Assembly: GCA_934047225.1 (NCBI GenBank)
Contig: OW203984.1
Coordinates: forward strand, 4,473,201-4,537,200
Direction: 5' to 3'
Source of the DNA: Ypsolopha sequella
Taxonomy: Eukaryota; Arthropoda; Insecta; Lepidoptera; Ypsolophidae
DNA: 64,000 nt
Part shown: one piece after another, positions 1 to 11,112 of the stretch
Numbering within the stretch: the stretch's first letter is position 1
Layout: every line of letters begins with the position of its first letter
The notes under the pieces: model-generated
The model's input: the letters and a program-made list of their open reading frames with translations, nothing else
What the model was told of the DNA's origin: nothing
Databases searched by the model: none
Translations under genes and position numbers: made by a program

Positions 1-261
1 GTACCTATACATAAATATTTAGATTAGGGGCCATTATATGGGTGGCCAGTTCGCTGCTGTACCTGTTGGCCAAAGACGCTGTACAGAGAACTAGACTGTG
101 CACTGTCCAATGTCTGTTCAACTAAATTAAATTTTATTGTCCTACAGATAAGGTTGTTATGATAGCTTATTCAAGCGAAAAACGAGCCGAGCGAGAGAAA
201 CACTCGCCACTGGTGGGTCCCTGTTAAGCAAGTTGCCAGTATATATTTATATATACATATA

Positions 262-789
262 CAGTGTGTCCCTCTTACAAGTGCACATCCGAAAAGGGGT
301 GAAACTAGACCTTATTTTATCGACAAAAAAATGATTTTTAAAAATAAATTAGAAAATCTTTGTTTTATAAATTTTTTTGCCTACCATGGATACTATGTAT
401 AAAATATGTCATAACTTTTGATCTATCGCGAGTAATGCAATGAAATTAAACTTTTTATAATTCTTAAGAATAGATGTTGCATACCAAATCAAAAACAAAA
501 CATAATCAACTACCATTACCATAAAAATAATATTTTAAAAGATTATTTCTTAAATATTTCCGTCTTTTTTCCCCGTCCCCATTTTACTATACTTTCTAAC
601 AAAAAAAATACAACGTTCTATCATAAATATAATATTTTCTACGAGCGGTTAACCAAAGGCACTGCGTTCGCGTCCCATACAAAGATACCCAGGTGGAGTA
701 TTTTTCAATTTTTTTTCTTTGTTTTTGTCGATATATTTAGGTCTAGTTTCACCCACTTTCGGATGTGCACTTGTATGAGGGACACACTG
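262..789. mobile_element. Mariner-type MITE with ~50-bp terminal inverted repeats
   Basis: The ends CAGTGTGTCCCTC and GAGGGACACACTG are inverted and flanked by TA on both sides. The inverted arms extend about 50 bp (through 'ggatgtgcac' and 'ctagtttcac'). The AT-rich middle has no coding frame. Confidence 0.88.
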
Positions 790-790
790 T

Positions 791-1464
791 ATATATAGAT
801 TATTATTGGTTATATACCTATATAATTAAGTGCCGAAAGTGTGGTCATAGTAGTAAAAAAGGGACAAAGGAATGTTTGCGCCCTTCTTGCTCGGTTAGTT
901 TTTCGTGTTGTAGTGCACAAACGGAGCGATAAGCTAGGCTGTGCATGTTTTAAGAATTCCAAATGCATGCGCAGTTTATCGGTTCGTCAAATACCGGATG
1001 GAATACCGGACTGTGGAAAAACGCTCTTACTCTGTGGTTGGTCTTCGTCGTTCGGTAGTGTTGGTTAAACATCGATAGTTTAAGTTTCCAATAGTAACGA
1101 TAGGTTCCAAAAATGCAATCGATATATCAATAGTTAATTGACTTATTATGATTAGAGTGCATAACAAACTTGAAATCAGTAAGAAGTTAATTAAAAAGCA
1201 CAAATATTTTGAAATGAGCGGTTTTCCAGACTGACCTTAATCAAGCTTTCAGAGGTAAACACAGATGGCGTTACCCTGCTTTCAAGTGTCAAAAAGCAAA
1301 GATTATTTTTTAATCTGTGGGCAGCAAGATAAAAATTGTCAATTCAATTGTTAAATCCAACAACACCCTTCACAAAGACATTCCTATTTTATTGTGTTTA
1401 TATTGTGTTGTTTTCTATCTATATTACTTACGTTAATAGCTTGGTATTTCATTCAACTTCCAAC
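791..1464. other. Stretch with no assignable gene
   Basis: A short open frame at 841-1068 has no recognisable domain or start context. No repeat structure was seen. Confidence 0.5.
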
Positions 1465-1548
1465 ATGGTCAGCCCATGCGTTGTAGCTAATTGTAAAAAT
1501 ATAGGAACACACAGTATAACTAATTACGGAAAGAACAATGGATCTTAG
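1465..1548 (+). pseudogene. THAP-like N-terminal fragment
   Basis: MVSPCVVANCKNIGTHSI has the Met-near-Cys-x4-Cys pattern of a THAP start. The frame stops at 1546-1548 with no later THAP residues. It could be the 5' end of an internally deleted transposon; similarity is limited to about 15 residues. Confidence 0.3.
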
Positions 1549-1734
1549 CAATAATACATTTGAGGCATGGATTGACCATAAAAAAGAAAGAAGCAAAGAA
1601 GAAGTGTCAAAATCAAAAGAATCCAGTGTTGCCAGGAAGACATTTTTTGACACTTTTAGTACAGGCTGCGCCATCTATTGAGTCGTTCGGTACTACTTTT
1701 TCTTTTTTAATTTGACTTTGAAAACCCCTCATTG

Positions 1735-2205
1735 GAGCAGGATTTGAACCTGCGACCTCCTGCTTACGTAACAGGCGCAGTACCGAAGTTCATATCTGGA
1801 ACGACGAATTTTTCTACCATACCTGTACACCGAATTTCTGCAGCTACTTGATATACCAGCTTGTTATGCACATACTGAACACTGACGAGGGCGTTATGTG
1901 ATTTCACGCCTTTCTTATTCTGAACAGAAAGCGCTGTCATTACTACAATATCTGTTGCATCAAACAGTTCTCATTAACTAAGATTGTTTTTATTGCAAAA
2001 TCCATCGCTTTGAAATCCAAGGCGTGATATCACATAACGCCCACGTGACCGTTCAGTATGTGCATTACAATCTGGTATATAAAGTAGTTACAAAAATTCG
2101 GTGTACAGGTATGGTTGAAAAATTCGTCATTCCAGATACGAACATTGGTAGCGCGCCTGTCATGTAAGCAGGAGGTCACAGGTTCAAATCCTGACCAAGG
2201 ATTTT
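1735..2205. mobile_element. Palindromic element with tRNA-like ends
   Basis: Two arms of about 200 bp are inverted copies of each other with about 85% match by eye. Each outer end reads as the 3' half of a tRNA: an anticodon arm CCTGTTACGTAAGCAGG (left arm, minus strand) and a T-arm with box B GGTTCAAATCC. Only the 3' half is present, so this is a tRNA-derived repeat rather than a tRNA gene. The middle is unrelated unique sequence. Confidence 0.75.
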
Positions 2206-2689
2206 TTTCAAATATTTGTGCTTTTAATGTTGTTTCTAATAATTTCTGTATTGCACTCTAATAATAATTAAATAAAAATAACTTGTAATTAAAAATGGTA
2301 CTTTGCAAAGTCAAAATACATAGTATTGTCAATGACTAAGTATGAAAATGCCTTAATATGTGGGCCTTACATTGTGAGACGAACTTTACACGGACACGAA
2401 ATACACTAGGTGTTAAGATGAAACTGCGGAAGCCGGAAACTGGTGATAGAAATCGTCCATTTAGAATAACTTTTTACAGTACTCCCATGGTAATAATTCG
2501 CCACAGTTCGGCAAAGTTCATATTTCCTTGCACTTTTTTACAATCAATAAGGTCACGTGGTACGTTCGGTCGCTCAGCGATAGATTTCTGTATTATGTGT
2601 TCTATGCGCATTATATCTTTGGGAGTACTGTACTATGGAGCCAACTCTCGAATCGAGAAAACAAAATCAACTGTTCCATAGAAAAGTTA

Positions 2690-3965
2690 CACAACTACAG
2701 GATCAAAATGTATGAGAGTCACCGGGCCACGATGACCTGAGTATTAAGCACCTCAAATATGCAGGTACTGATCTTCCCAGAGTGTTGGCGATGTTCTACT
2801 CCCTGTGTGTGGGGCACTCGTACTTATCTGCGCACATGATGAGAACCGTGGTGGTGCCGAACGTGAAGATCAGAACTGGCTATATTAGCAACAAGAGCAA
2901 TTACGGGCCTATCTCATTGGCCACTATTATTTCGAAGGTTTTTGACAGTTCGCTTAACACTATGCTTCATAAATACCTACAAATTCACGACAACCAGCGG
3001 GTCTACCGCGTAATTCTCATTTTCATCAACATCAACTTGAGATTGAAATTTGACGTGCGTGCGACGACGCCCGCCTAACATGCCATCTCTTTTGCACGCG
3101 TTGAATTTCGCATGCATTTGCTTGAAGAAGTTGATACAAATGAGAATTACGCGATAGAGCCCCAGTTCGTTTTTATATCAGGTCTCTCCACCGAAACAGC
3201 TGTATTGTGTTTAAAGAAAACTGTCAAATACTACACCGATAGAAATACGCCTATCTTTGCTTGTTTCCTCGACTTATCGAAAGCGTTGGTTTCAATGAGT
3301 TTAGGTCAATGGTTGGTTTATTATGACATACTGTGGCAAAACTTCATCTAACGTCAATGCCAGAGGAACTGATAAGCATATTTAAATATTGGTATCAGAA
3401 TCAAGACAAAGTTGTTCAATGGTCGGGGGTCTATTCGACACCGTACAGGTTGGAGTGCGGGGTGAGGTAACCTCGCCTAAGCTCTTCAACCTCTATGTAA
3501 ATGCGCTGATTGAGGGGCTCAGAAGCACACATGTTGGCTGCCATATTGGAGGAATTTATATTCATAATATTAGTTATGCTGACGACATGGTGCTGCTTGT
3601 TGTTTTTAGTTTTAGATGTATGTGGAAGCTTTCTTATTAAATTTATTCTTGTACAGGCATTACGTGGTAAAACTAGAGCACTAAAAGCTGCCTTAGTAAA
3701 ACATGAGCAAGCAGAGAGAGATATAGACAAAATTAAAAAAGAATAATTATTGTTCATCGTACACTTATCGTACATTGCTTGGCGTATACATTGCTGGTTT
3801 TAGATTATTAAGTACTTTTTATATTCAACACTGCTGAGCGCCTCTGTGGGTGGGTTGTCGAAGCTGCTTGGCATTTGTAAAGAATACGCTGATGATCACG
3901 GCCTGTTGTACAACGTGAAGAAAAGTGAATGCATAGTCTTTCATTCAGGCCCGGGGAAAACCTCT
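2690..3965 (+). mobile_element. Degenerate LINE reverse transcriptase, interrupted twice
   Basis: Broken frames encode successive reverse-transcriptase blocks: LPRVLAMFYSLCVGHSYL (from about 2780), GPISLATIISKVFDS, then FISGLSTETAVLCLK and ACFLDLSKAL (3170-3290), and the catalytic YADD motif near 3577-3588. A last block continues at 3838-3965 (LLGICKEYADDHGL). A short palindromic element is inserted at 2999-3162 and another segment at about 3601-3835. The order of blocks and 5'-3' polarity are intact but frames are shifted. Same lineage as the minus-strand fragment at 33.9-35.3 kb. Confidence 0.85.
2999..3162. mobile_element. GGGTCTACCGCG MITE, copy 1 (inside the LINE)
   Basis: The inverted ends 'gggtctaccgcgtaattc' and 'gaattacgcgatagagccc' bound about 160 bp. 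Copies at 37757-37909 and 45481-45643 share the interior ('gacgacgcccgcctaacatg'). Confidence 0.88.
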
Positions 3966-3985
3966 AAATAAGCCATTCAAGGGTA

Positions 3986-4845
3986 TCTGTATATATAAAA
4001 TTCAAAGCCCTGACTGACTGACTGGCCAGCTTATCCCAGCAAAATATCTTTGGAACGGAAGGTAATACATCCCTAGGGGTTGGACCACGGGGTGCCAAAA
4101 AAATTTTTTTTTTCATTGTTAAAACTTTGACGGCCTGTATCTCCCAAACGGCTGGAGTTAGACCCATGTTGATGGGTGTCTAGGATAAGATTTCGACGAG
4201 ATCTACCTGCCGAAAGTGTCAAAATTTTACAGACCCGTATCTCCCAAACGGCTGATGCTAGACCCATGTTCATGGTACTCTAAGAAAAGGGCTCGGCGAG
4301 ATCTAGACGACGACGGTAAAAAAGTAAAAAAAAAATTGCCAATATTTTGATCGGCCATATCTCCTGAACAGCTAATCGTAGGGAGTTCGGGTTTCAACTA
4401 TGGTGATCGGTCAAGCTTTTGATAGATTTTTGATAGGTTCAAAAAAGTATTCCGATTTGCATGAAACTCCGTACCAAGGGGCATTCGGGGTCGCCGATTA
4501 TGCTGCCATATTCAAATTTTACATTTTTTGACAACTGATAGGGAATTTGACACTTTTTCGGAAAAACTTTGATCGGTGAGTCCCCGTGTTTGACACTCTG
4601 CCGAGGCCAAAGGCCGAGTATTGTGTTTCTAGCGAGGCCGAAAAACGAGTGTGTGAGGACGGAGAACGATGCCGCGAGGCCGAAGGCCGAGCAGGGTGCG
4701 TTCATAGTCCGAGCATGCGAGTTTTTCGGTCGAGCACTACACCTTGGCTCCCAGAGGGAGTGAGAGCACTTATAATGTTTGTTTCTGAAAAAAATGTAAT
4801 TTGTTTCCTGTAGGCCACGCGGGCGAAGCCGCGGGCAGAAGCTAG
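3986..4845 (+). mobile_element. Non-autonomous Helitron
   Basis: It starts TCTGTATATATAAAATTC after an A and ends in a GC-rich hairpin (gcgggcgaagccgcgggc) followed by CTAG and a T, the A|T insertion preference and TC...CTRR ends known for Helitrons. There is no Rep/helicase coding, so it depends on another copy. A 172-aa minus-strand open frame (4439-4957) crosses its right end and is not a gene. Confidence 0.8.
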
Positions 4846-6560
4846 TTTGAGAAATAAAGGTTAACATTTCAACATAATCGATTATATTTTCGAAAATAAT
4901 CGAATCTTTCGAATGTCTGTCTATGTCTATGAAATCGACTAAATCGATATCTGTCATTCATTCATATTCACCGTAGAGAGAGTAAATATATAGAGCAAGG
5001 GACAGCGTCACCGATTTTGTGTCGGTGAAAGTATTTATGTAAGTGTGTGTAAAAGTTACCAGAGAAAAAGTGGATCCCAAGAAATGGGGAAATTCACAGA
5101 CTTCAAATAGTAAAATACTAAACATATTAAAATAGTTAGTACACGCACTTATTTAATTTTATATGGCCGCCAAAAACTAAGAGGCAATATGAATTTAGTG
5201 CGTGTTTTTTATGTGAACACCATCATTTATAATACTTGTACTTAGTCAAAAACTAAGAACTTTGTAACCAGACTGAGTACTGACCTCTATTGAAAACTGT
5301 CTCTTATATTATTATTACTCATTAAGCTTTTTTCTCTGGGTAGGGATCGCTGACCATATTATTCTTGAATGGTAATAAATTCAAAGGTTCAAATTTTTTG
5401 GGTTTCCAAATATCTCTTATTTAGTTATAAGTACTTACTTGAATGAATGGGAGCCAAGCATCTTTTTTATTGAAATTCTCCAATAAAGAGCAAAAAAAAA
5501 AAAGTTCGCAAGGAATATATTTTTGTTGTCAATAAAATATGGACTTCCTCATAGTGAAGCTTCAACGGGAGAGTTCTAGGCTGCTTGTCAAAGATTCTTT
5601 GCCTAACCCAAATGAAAAAGCAATTCAAACAATAGATAGGTACTTTAATTTATAATTTAATAAAATGTAAAATAGGCTGTAGGAGTAATATAATTAGTCA
5701 CAACATAACTCTACATCTCTATTACAGTTATTCCGATTGTTTTTTTTAGAAAATGGTGAAAATCAAATTTTATCTACCTAACTACCTAGCACAAAAATAA
5801 GTGAAAGCAGCAGAGTAGTACGTCGTCATACTACGCTAGTCTTTTATTTCAGTAAATGGGACTGATTTTTAACATAGATACAAATGGCAACCCCTTCAGA
5901 CTCTTTACTGTTGAGGTTAGGAATGTAAATTGCTTATTATCTTGTTTAATTATACTTTCTTTTACAAATGATCTTAATATATAAAAGTAACTAGTGTTTG
6001 CGTGGTGCGTGGGCTGCAACAGCCCGCGTGAGTTGTATTTGTTTTTGTTTCTTAATTGTTATTGGTTGTACTTTGTTGTTCTTGCAACATATTCGTTTTC
6101 GTGACAGGTAAGAGAGGGATGCGAGTTAAAAACACGTTTGGAAGCTGAAATTGAATTGTAATTTGATAACAAACGACATTCAAGTATTGGGCAGATGTCA
6201 ATTGTATCACAAAATGTCATCGGCCATGATCAGGTGGGAAAAAATGTCAACTGACATCGTCGTAACTGTAATGTACGCGTTGAAATACGTGTGAAAACTT
6301 TGATTCAATTGAAATGGATGACTTTAATGCAAATTTGTACTCTGACAGTTGTCAAATGTCCAAACTGTCAACGGTAAGTAAGTACTTACTTATGGAATGT
6401 AACACCGGGCATAGCACGTTCTCCACGATTTTTACAGCCTAGAACACCGCAACTAACCATAATTGTTTTTTTCGAAACGCTTTACACATGAACTTGTCAA
6501 TATACGTATGTTTATTGAAAATAGGGAACTAAAGCTTGCAAAATCAAATAATTGCTTAGA
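4846..6560. other. AT-rich stretch with no assignable gene
   Basis: No coding frame with recognisable content and no repeat beyond simple A/T runs. The short frame at 6463-6684 has no family resemblance. Confidence 0.5.
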
Positions 6561-6567
6561 TCTTGTT

Positions 6568-6616
6568 GTTTGTCTGGCACCATTAACCTCACTGACTGTT
6601 GGTGCCAGACAAAACA
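6568..6616. repeat. Short hairpin
   Basis: 'ttgtctggcacca' is followed 17 bases later by its exact reverse complement 'tggtgccagacaa', forming a compact stem-loop. Confidence 0.7.
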
Positions 6617-6825
6617 AAGTGGTTACACTTTTCCATAATAGTCTATCTCACTCTTTCTCAAGATCACTGTATATGTTGGTTTAATTTTTATTTTGTATGC
6701 GTGCGCTGTGAATATTGACTATATATATGCGCTATATATTGACTCTCTCTACGATAATCACCCATCTTTTTCGTTTTTGTTCTTTCGCTAAGTGCTCTGT
6801 GGTTTCGTCCCCACTACTCCCACCC

Positions 6826-7049
6826 TGCGTTCCGAAATAGAATTATTTCGCTAAAATCGATTACGAATGAATGAGGTGAATGGCTAATAATCCATGAGTG
6901 AAGCAAATGCGTTCATTCATTCGTATTACTTTCATGGCTCATGCGACGGAGGCTCAGACCCTGCGGTCCAAAATAGAATTAAATCGCTAAACGAAAGTAT
7001 GAAGTGAATGGCTTATGAGCCATTGTAATTCTATTTCGGAACGCAGGGA
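6826..7049. mobile_element. CCCTGCGTTCCG hairpin MITEs (two adjoining copies)
   Basis: Ends 'ccctgcgttccgaaatag' and 'ctatttcggaacgcaggg' face each other, with a second 'ccctgcggtccaaaatag' in between near 6959. Related copies lie at 10165-10400 and 52619-52717. Confidence 0.82.
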
Positions 7050-8770
7050 GAATAAGGAATACAAATAGAAACCTGACTAAAATAATACGCGGAGAAAGAC
7101 ACCTATCCTTGATTTTCTTACGACATTCTAGTGCGTTAGAAAGAGATGGATATGAATTAGTTTTTTCTTAATTAGGTAGGTTGTCACTAGTTCGTTGCTT
7201 TGCTAGTGATGTAACAATGTCGATTTTTGACTACGATAAATAAACCAAATCGAAATGAACCGCGACCAATCTCCTTACCACACATTATATCGTATCAAAG
7301 TGTGAAAAAAAAGAGAATGCAGGAGGCACCGACCTTTCTGGTGACATCCTCTTGCTTCGGAAGGAGGCCAAGAGAATTAATAGCAAAGTGGTCTCTGTCT
7401 ACCCCAGTGGGACACATGTTATATTGTGTAAATAAGGAATTAATAAAAGGATATCTTTCGTTTAGTATAATATTTTTTATTAAGTACAAATTACTATATC
7501 GTAGGCAGGTAGGTACATAAGTTAAGTCCAAAATTGTGCTTGTTTCTAGTACAAAAAATGCTGTAGCTTGTATCAGAGATACAACCGTAAACCATTTAAG
7601 TGGATATTTTTTAAGTCGCCTCTTAACTCAATCAAATAGATGTTCGTTGATGTCGCGTCTTTGTTCAATCAAGGAGGAAGCAATTAATCGCAACAATAGA
7701 AATCATAATAATCATAGACTTATAGGATTCGTAATAATAATATTATGTCAATGATGAGCGATGAAAGCGCAATTACTACAGAGGTAATTTCAATTTTTTT
7801 TTATTTCTATCAAATAAACAACAACTTATCTTGAATAAAAACTAATAACAAATAATGAACGATTAAAATACCTAATAACCTGTAATAAGAAATCAAATTA
7901 TGCGCAGTTCAAGTCAATAAGCATTCCCAAAATTCATTTCACGATAGAACTACCCTGTCAAAGTACTTTTTTTGTCAACCACTAAGTACGAAAATGTCTT
8001 GATCTGCGGAATTTCTTCGTGAAGTCGATCACGGCAGTGACGTGAAGAACAGGCCTTTCAGAACGATTTGCGAACATAGAAATATGCACTTTTCTAAACC
8101 ACAGACATCCATAGGTACTAGTTCTGTTGCCTAAAATTGAAAAATTATCGAGTTAATATACTATAGTATAGTACATGCACGTACCTACAAACAATATTGA
8201 TAATGCAATTATACATAATTATTTAAAGGTTACCAATGTGTCTGTATCTGGTAAATATAACGTTGGTAAGGCATCTGCTTTTAAAAGTCTCCATTATAAA
8301 TTTTCGTTTAGTCCAAAAGAATCCGACGTAAAGTGTTTCGAACAAATATGACTGCTTTTTTAATTGCCCAATTTGGTCAAATTATTCGTCTAATCTAAGC
8401 CATTCACTTTTTAATTCTTCCCTTTTTGGAAATCTGTAACAAAAAAATATAGCGATATTTATTCGGTATTATTTTTCTTTTAACTCGCGCTGCAATGAGG
8501 GATTTTCTTTTCTTTTTTTTTTACTCTTCCCTAGTCGCTGGATAGATGGCGCTGAACTTGGTAAGTTACTGCAAGGAACGGAACGTCACATAATTTTTTG
8601 ATTATTGCACTTGGATGTAATTTTGAGATCGTTAAACGAAACGTACATAAAAAAGTAATTAATGTCATTATCACATAACATCACAATAACATTTTGAAAA
8701 TAAATAAATGATAACAACAAGGAAAAAGAAAAAAATTATTAGCAGTCTTTTTATGAGTTTTCTACGCCAG
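7050..8770. other. AT-rich stretch with no assignable gene
   Basis: Short frames at 7227-7520 and 7536-7754 have no recognisable domain. Part of 7970-8060 weakly resembles 2310-2400 and may be an old repeat. Confidence 0.45.
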
Positions 8771-8777
8771 AAAGAAA

Positions 8778-8978
8778 ATGTCCCAAGAGAAAAAGAAGAG
8801 AAGTCTGTGCCTTGTGGATTTGTATAAAAATGGAGGCATACATATTTTTCCTAAAGATGAAAGTCGTAAAGCGCAATGAGTACAAGCCATGGTACATTTT
8901 AAACCTGGACGGACCATAACAAAGCATTCGCACACAATATGCTCAGCACACATGTCATCAACCAACGAGCGTATGTGA
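8778..8978 (+). pseudogene. THAP-domain pseudogene fragment
   Basis: Plus-strand reading from the ATG at 8778 gives a THAP-like middle and end: IFPKDESRKAQ, then a TGA stop at 8877-8879 where the family has Trp, then VQAMVHFKPGR and ICSAHM. The stop-for-Trp change (TGG to TGA) and the missing first cysteines mark it as dead. It lies about 350 bp from the THAP-like exon on the opposite strand. Confidence 0.5.
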
Positions 8979-9328
8979 CGTGACGCAATGTTTTTTTTTT
9001 CAATCGTTTTGGCTTGGGCACCTAGCAACGTAGTCAGTTCAACACCATCTACAGAGTTCTTGGAAACTATGTTTTTTTGATAGATGGATTATCCTTTATG
9101 CACGGCTGCCGCGGGAACCAATGTTCGATAGTTTGCCACACGGACTTTAGTACATCACTATACGAAAAAACATAACCTCTCATAGTCGGCAGAAAATCTA
9201 TATAAAACAGGTAAATATCGGTGTAGAATTGAACACGAGTATGATTTACAAGAACTACTATTATTGTTACTGAGTTTTAGGTATGATCCTGCAACTTATT
9301 ACCTAACATAAAAACTATCAGAACTCAC

Positions 9329-9405
9329 CGATGAAATGATATTGCTTCATTGTTGTTTTCTTTTCTTCCTGTATGCGATTTACAGCCTTCAATCGCACAA
9401 GACAT
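9329..9405 (-). CDS. Possible first coding exon of a THAP-domain protein
   Basis: Minus-strand ATG at 9405-9403 encodes MSCAIEGCKSHTGRK...ISFHR and is followed directly by GTGAGT. The Cys-x4-Cys start and the ISFHR segment fit the beginning of a THAP zinc finger (C2CH), a DNA-binding domain of insect regulators and P-element-type transposases. The break within the Arg codon is typical of a spliced THAP exon. I could not find the next exon (expected FPKD ... W) on the minus strand down to position 1, so this may be the start of a host gene, a transposon fragment or a dead exon. Confidence 0.4.
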
Positions 9406-10164
9406 TTTATTACAATGTTAAAAAAACAATCAACACAAACAATAATAAATCACACTTTCACGAATTTTGAGAGGAAGAGCACAAAAATATTTAATTTCTC
9501 TCGGTGAAGCTGTAAACTTTCGCAAAATGCATTAGACATGTCGATGCCACCAAATTAAGATGTGATGCACGCTACGAACGATATTACAACACAACGATAC
9601 AATGATGAGACATATTTAATTTGATGGTGTTATAATTTTTAAAATACATCCAAATTACATCCATCTGACATTTGTTTGGTTCAATCTAGTGACACACCAG
9701 GAAAAAATATAAAGTAAGTGCGGTCCGTCGTTTCATTCACTCGTACACAGGAGTAATTTACGTTAGATGAGTACAATGGCTAATGCCCAGTTCTTATTTT
9801 AGCCAGGCTTCTATTTGTATTCCTTATTCTGAGGACGGAGGTGAGGCGGTGTGAGCGTTGAACGGAATGGAATGTCAAAAATTGGTTTCGCTCCATTATT
9901 TCAGCAGTTCAGATCAGACAAACCATAGTATATGTTTTATTCGGCCATGAAAGAAACAAATAAAAAGTCGTGTGGAACTTTTCGTCGAAAAGGAAGAATT
10001 TATATGTATATATATATTTTCGTCGTTATCTGAGTCTACGTTAAAGAACAGTGCTACAAACTCTTCTTGTTCCATCACGAATCACGGCACTTTGACGAAA
10101 TAAAATCAAATAATCGTATTGTATTCTGTGATAAGAGGTTATGGTTAAGATGTATCTTTTTTAA
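9406..10164. other. No assignable gene
   Basis: AT-rich sequence next to the THAP-like exon. If that exon is real, its promoter would lie here. No other feature was seen. Confidence 0.4.
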
Positions 10165-10400
10165 TGCGGTCCGAATCATAAGCTATCTTTCACATCGTTT
10201 GCTAGCTCACAAATTACGGACCAGTCATCGCTCACACTTTAATTCATTCATAGCTTTTATCTATGTAATTCTATTACGGACCGCAGGGCCAGTGTATTAT
10301 ATATATAGATATAGTCCTTCCCTGCGGTCCGAAATAGAATTACAATGGATCATAAGCCATTCACTTCATACTTTCGTAATCGATTTTTCGAACGCAGGGC
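10165..10400. mobile_element. CCCTGCGGTCCG hairpin MITEs (two copies)
   Basis: One copy ends 'ttacggaccgcaggg' at 10288. The second runs from about 10321 ('ccctgcggtccgaaatag') to 'cgaacgcaggg' at about 10398. An open frame crossing them (10067-10462) is fortuitous. Confidence 0.8.
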
Positions 10401-10404
10401 TTGT

Positions 10405-11042
10405 ATACCTAGGCTACGTTTCAAAACGTGTGATCTTCGTGCGAAATTTCACTCGTTTTTAAGAAAGAGGCAGAGCTATACTAGAAAGAGAAAGAAAGTT
10501 CTGGCTTACAAACGCTTGCGAGTGATTCCCGTGAGAAAAGCGTTTTGGAACGGTCTGGAGTAACACACGTCAAGTAAATACATAACTTCAAATTAAAATA
10601 AATAAATAAAGTAAAGTACCTAATAAAGAAGCAATTGAACCGACACCTATTGCTTTTGATATTGATGGCATTGCAACCTTTGCATTTGCAAGCCATAATC
10701 CTGTCGGAGCAGTTTCGAAAAATTTTCACCGTATTCATACGGAAATTTTGAATTCTATTTTCAAAATTCATCCGAATCCCGAGAAAACTCCGAAATGACA
10801 ACTGTTAGGCGAATTTTATCGGTGCCCAGACAGAGTTAGAAATCGCACTTGTCAGTGCGATATTTCACAGCCTTGAAGGCTGTGGATATTTACATTTCTC
10901 GAAAGCGTTTCAAAACACTTAGCGCAAGTGTCAGGTAACAGTTCGTTTATCCTCGGTTTCACTCGGGTCGATTTTTGAACGATGCAGGGTAAAATCGCAT
11001 CACTCTGAGTGATAACTACACGTTTCGAAACGTATCCCTAAT
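10405..11042. mobile_element. Probable MITE directly upstream of UQCC1
   Basis: 'taggctacgtttcaaaacgt' near 10410 is mirrored by 'acgtttcgaaacgtatccct' near 11021-11040. The interior has local palindromes (e.g. cacttgtcagtgcg, cagccttgaaggctg). The right end is about 70 bp from the UQCC1 ATG, so it may supply 5' UTR or promoter sequence. Confidence 0.55.
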
Positions 11043-11112
11043 CTATGGTTTTGTCTTCGAATGTTTTGTTTTCTGAAATAAAAATAATTCACTGTTTGGC
11101 CTGTTTGCAGTC

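Noticed and set aside
1735..1790. tRNA-Thr gene on the minus strand
   Set aside because: Only the anticodon and T arms are present; the D arm and acceptor stem are missing.
4439..4957. 172-aa minus-strand open frame
   Set aside because: It overlaps the right part of the Helitron and its flank, with no recognisable domain or splice partners.
10067..10462. 131-aa open frame upstream of UQCC1
   Set aside because: It runs through two CCCTGCGGTCCG hairpin elements and shows no domain.
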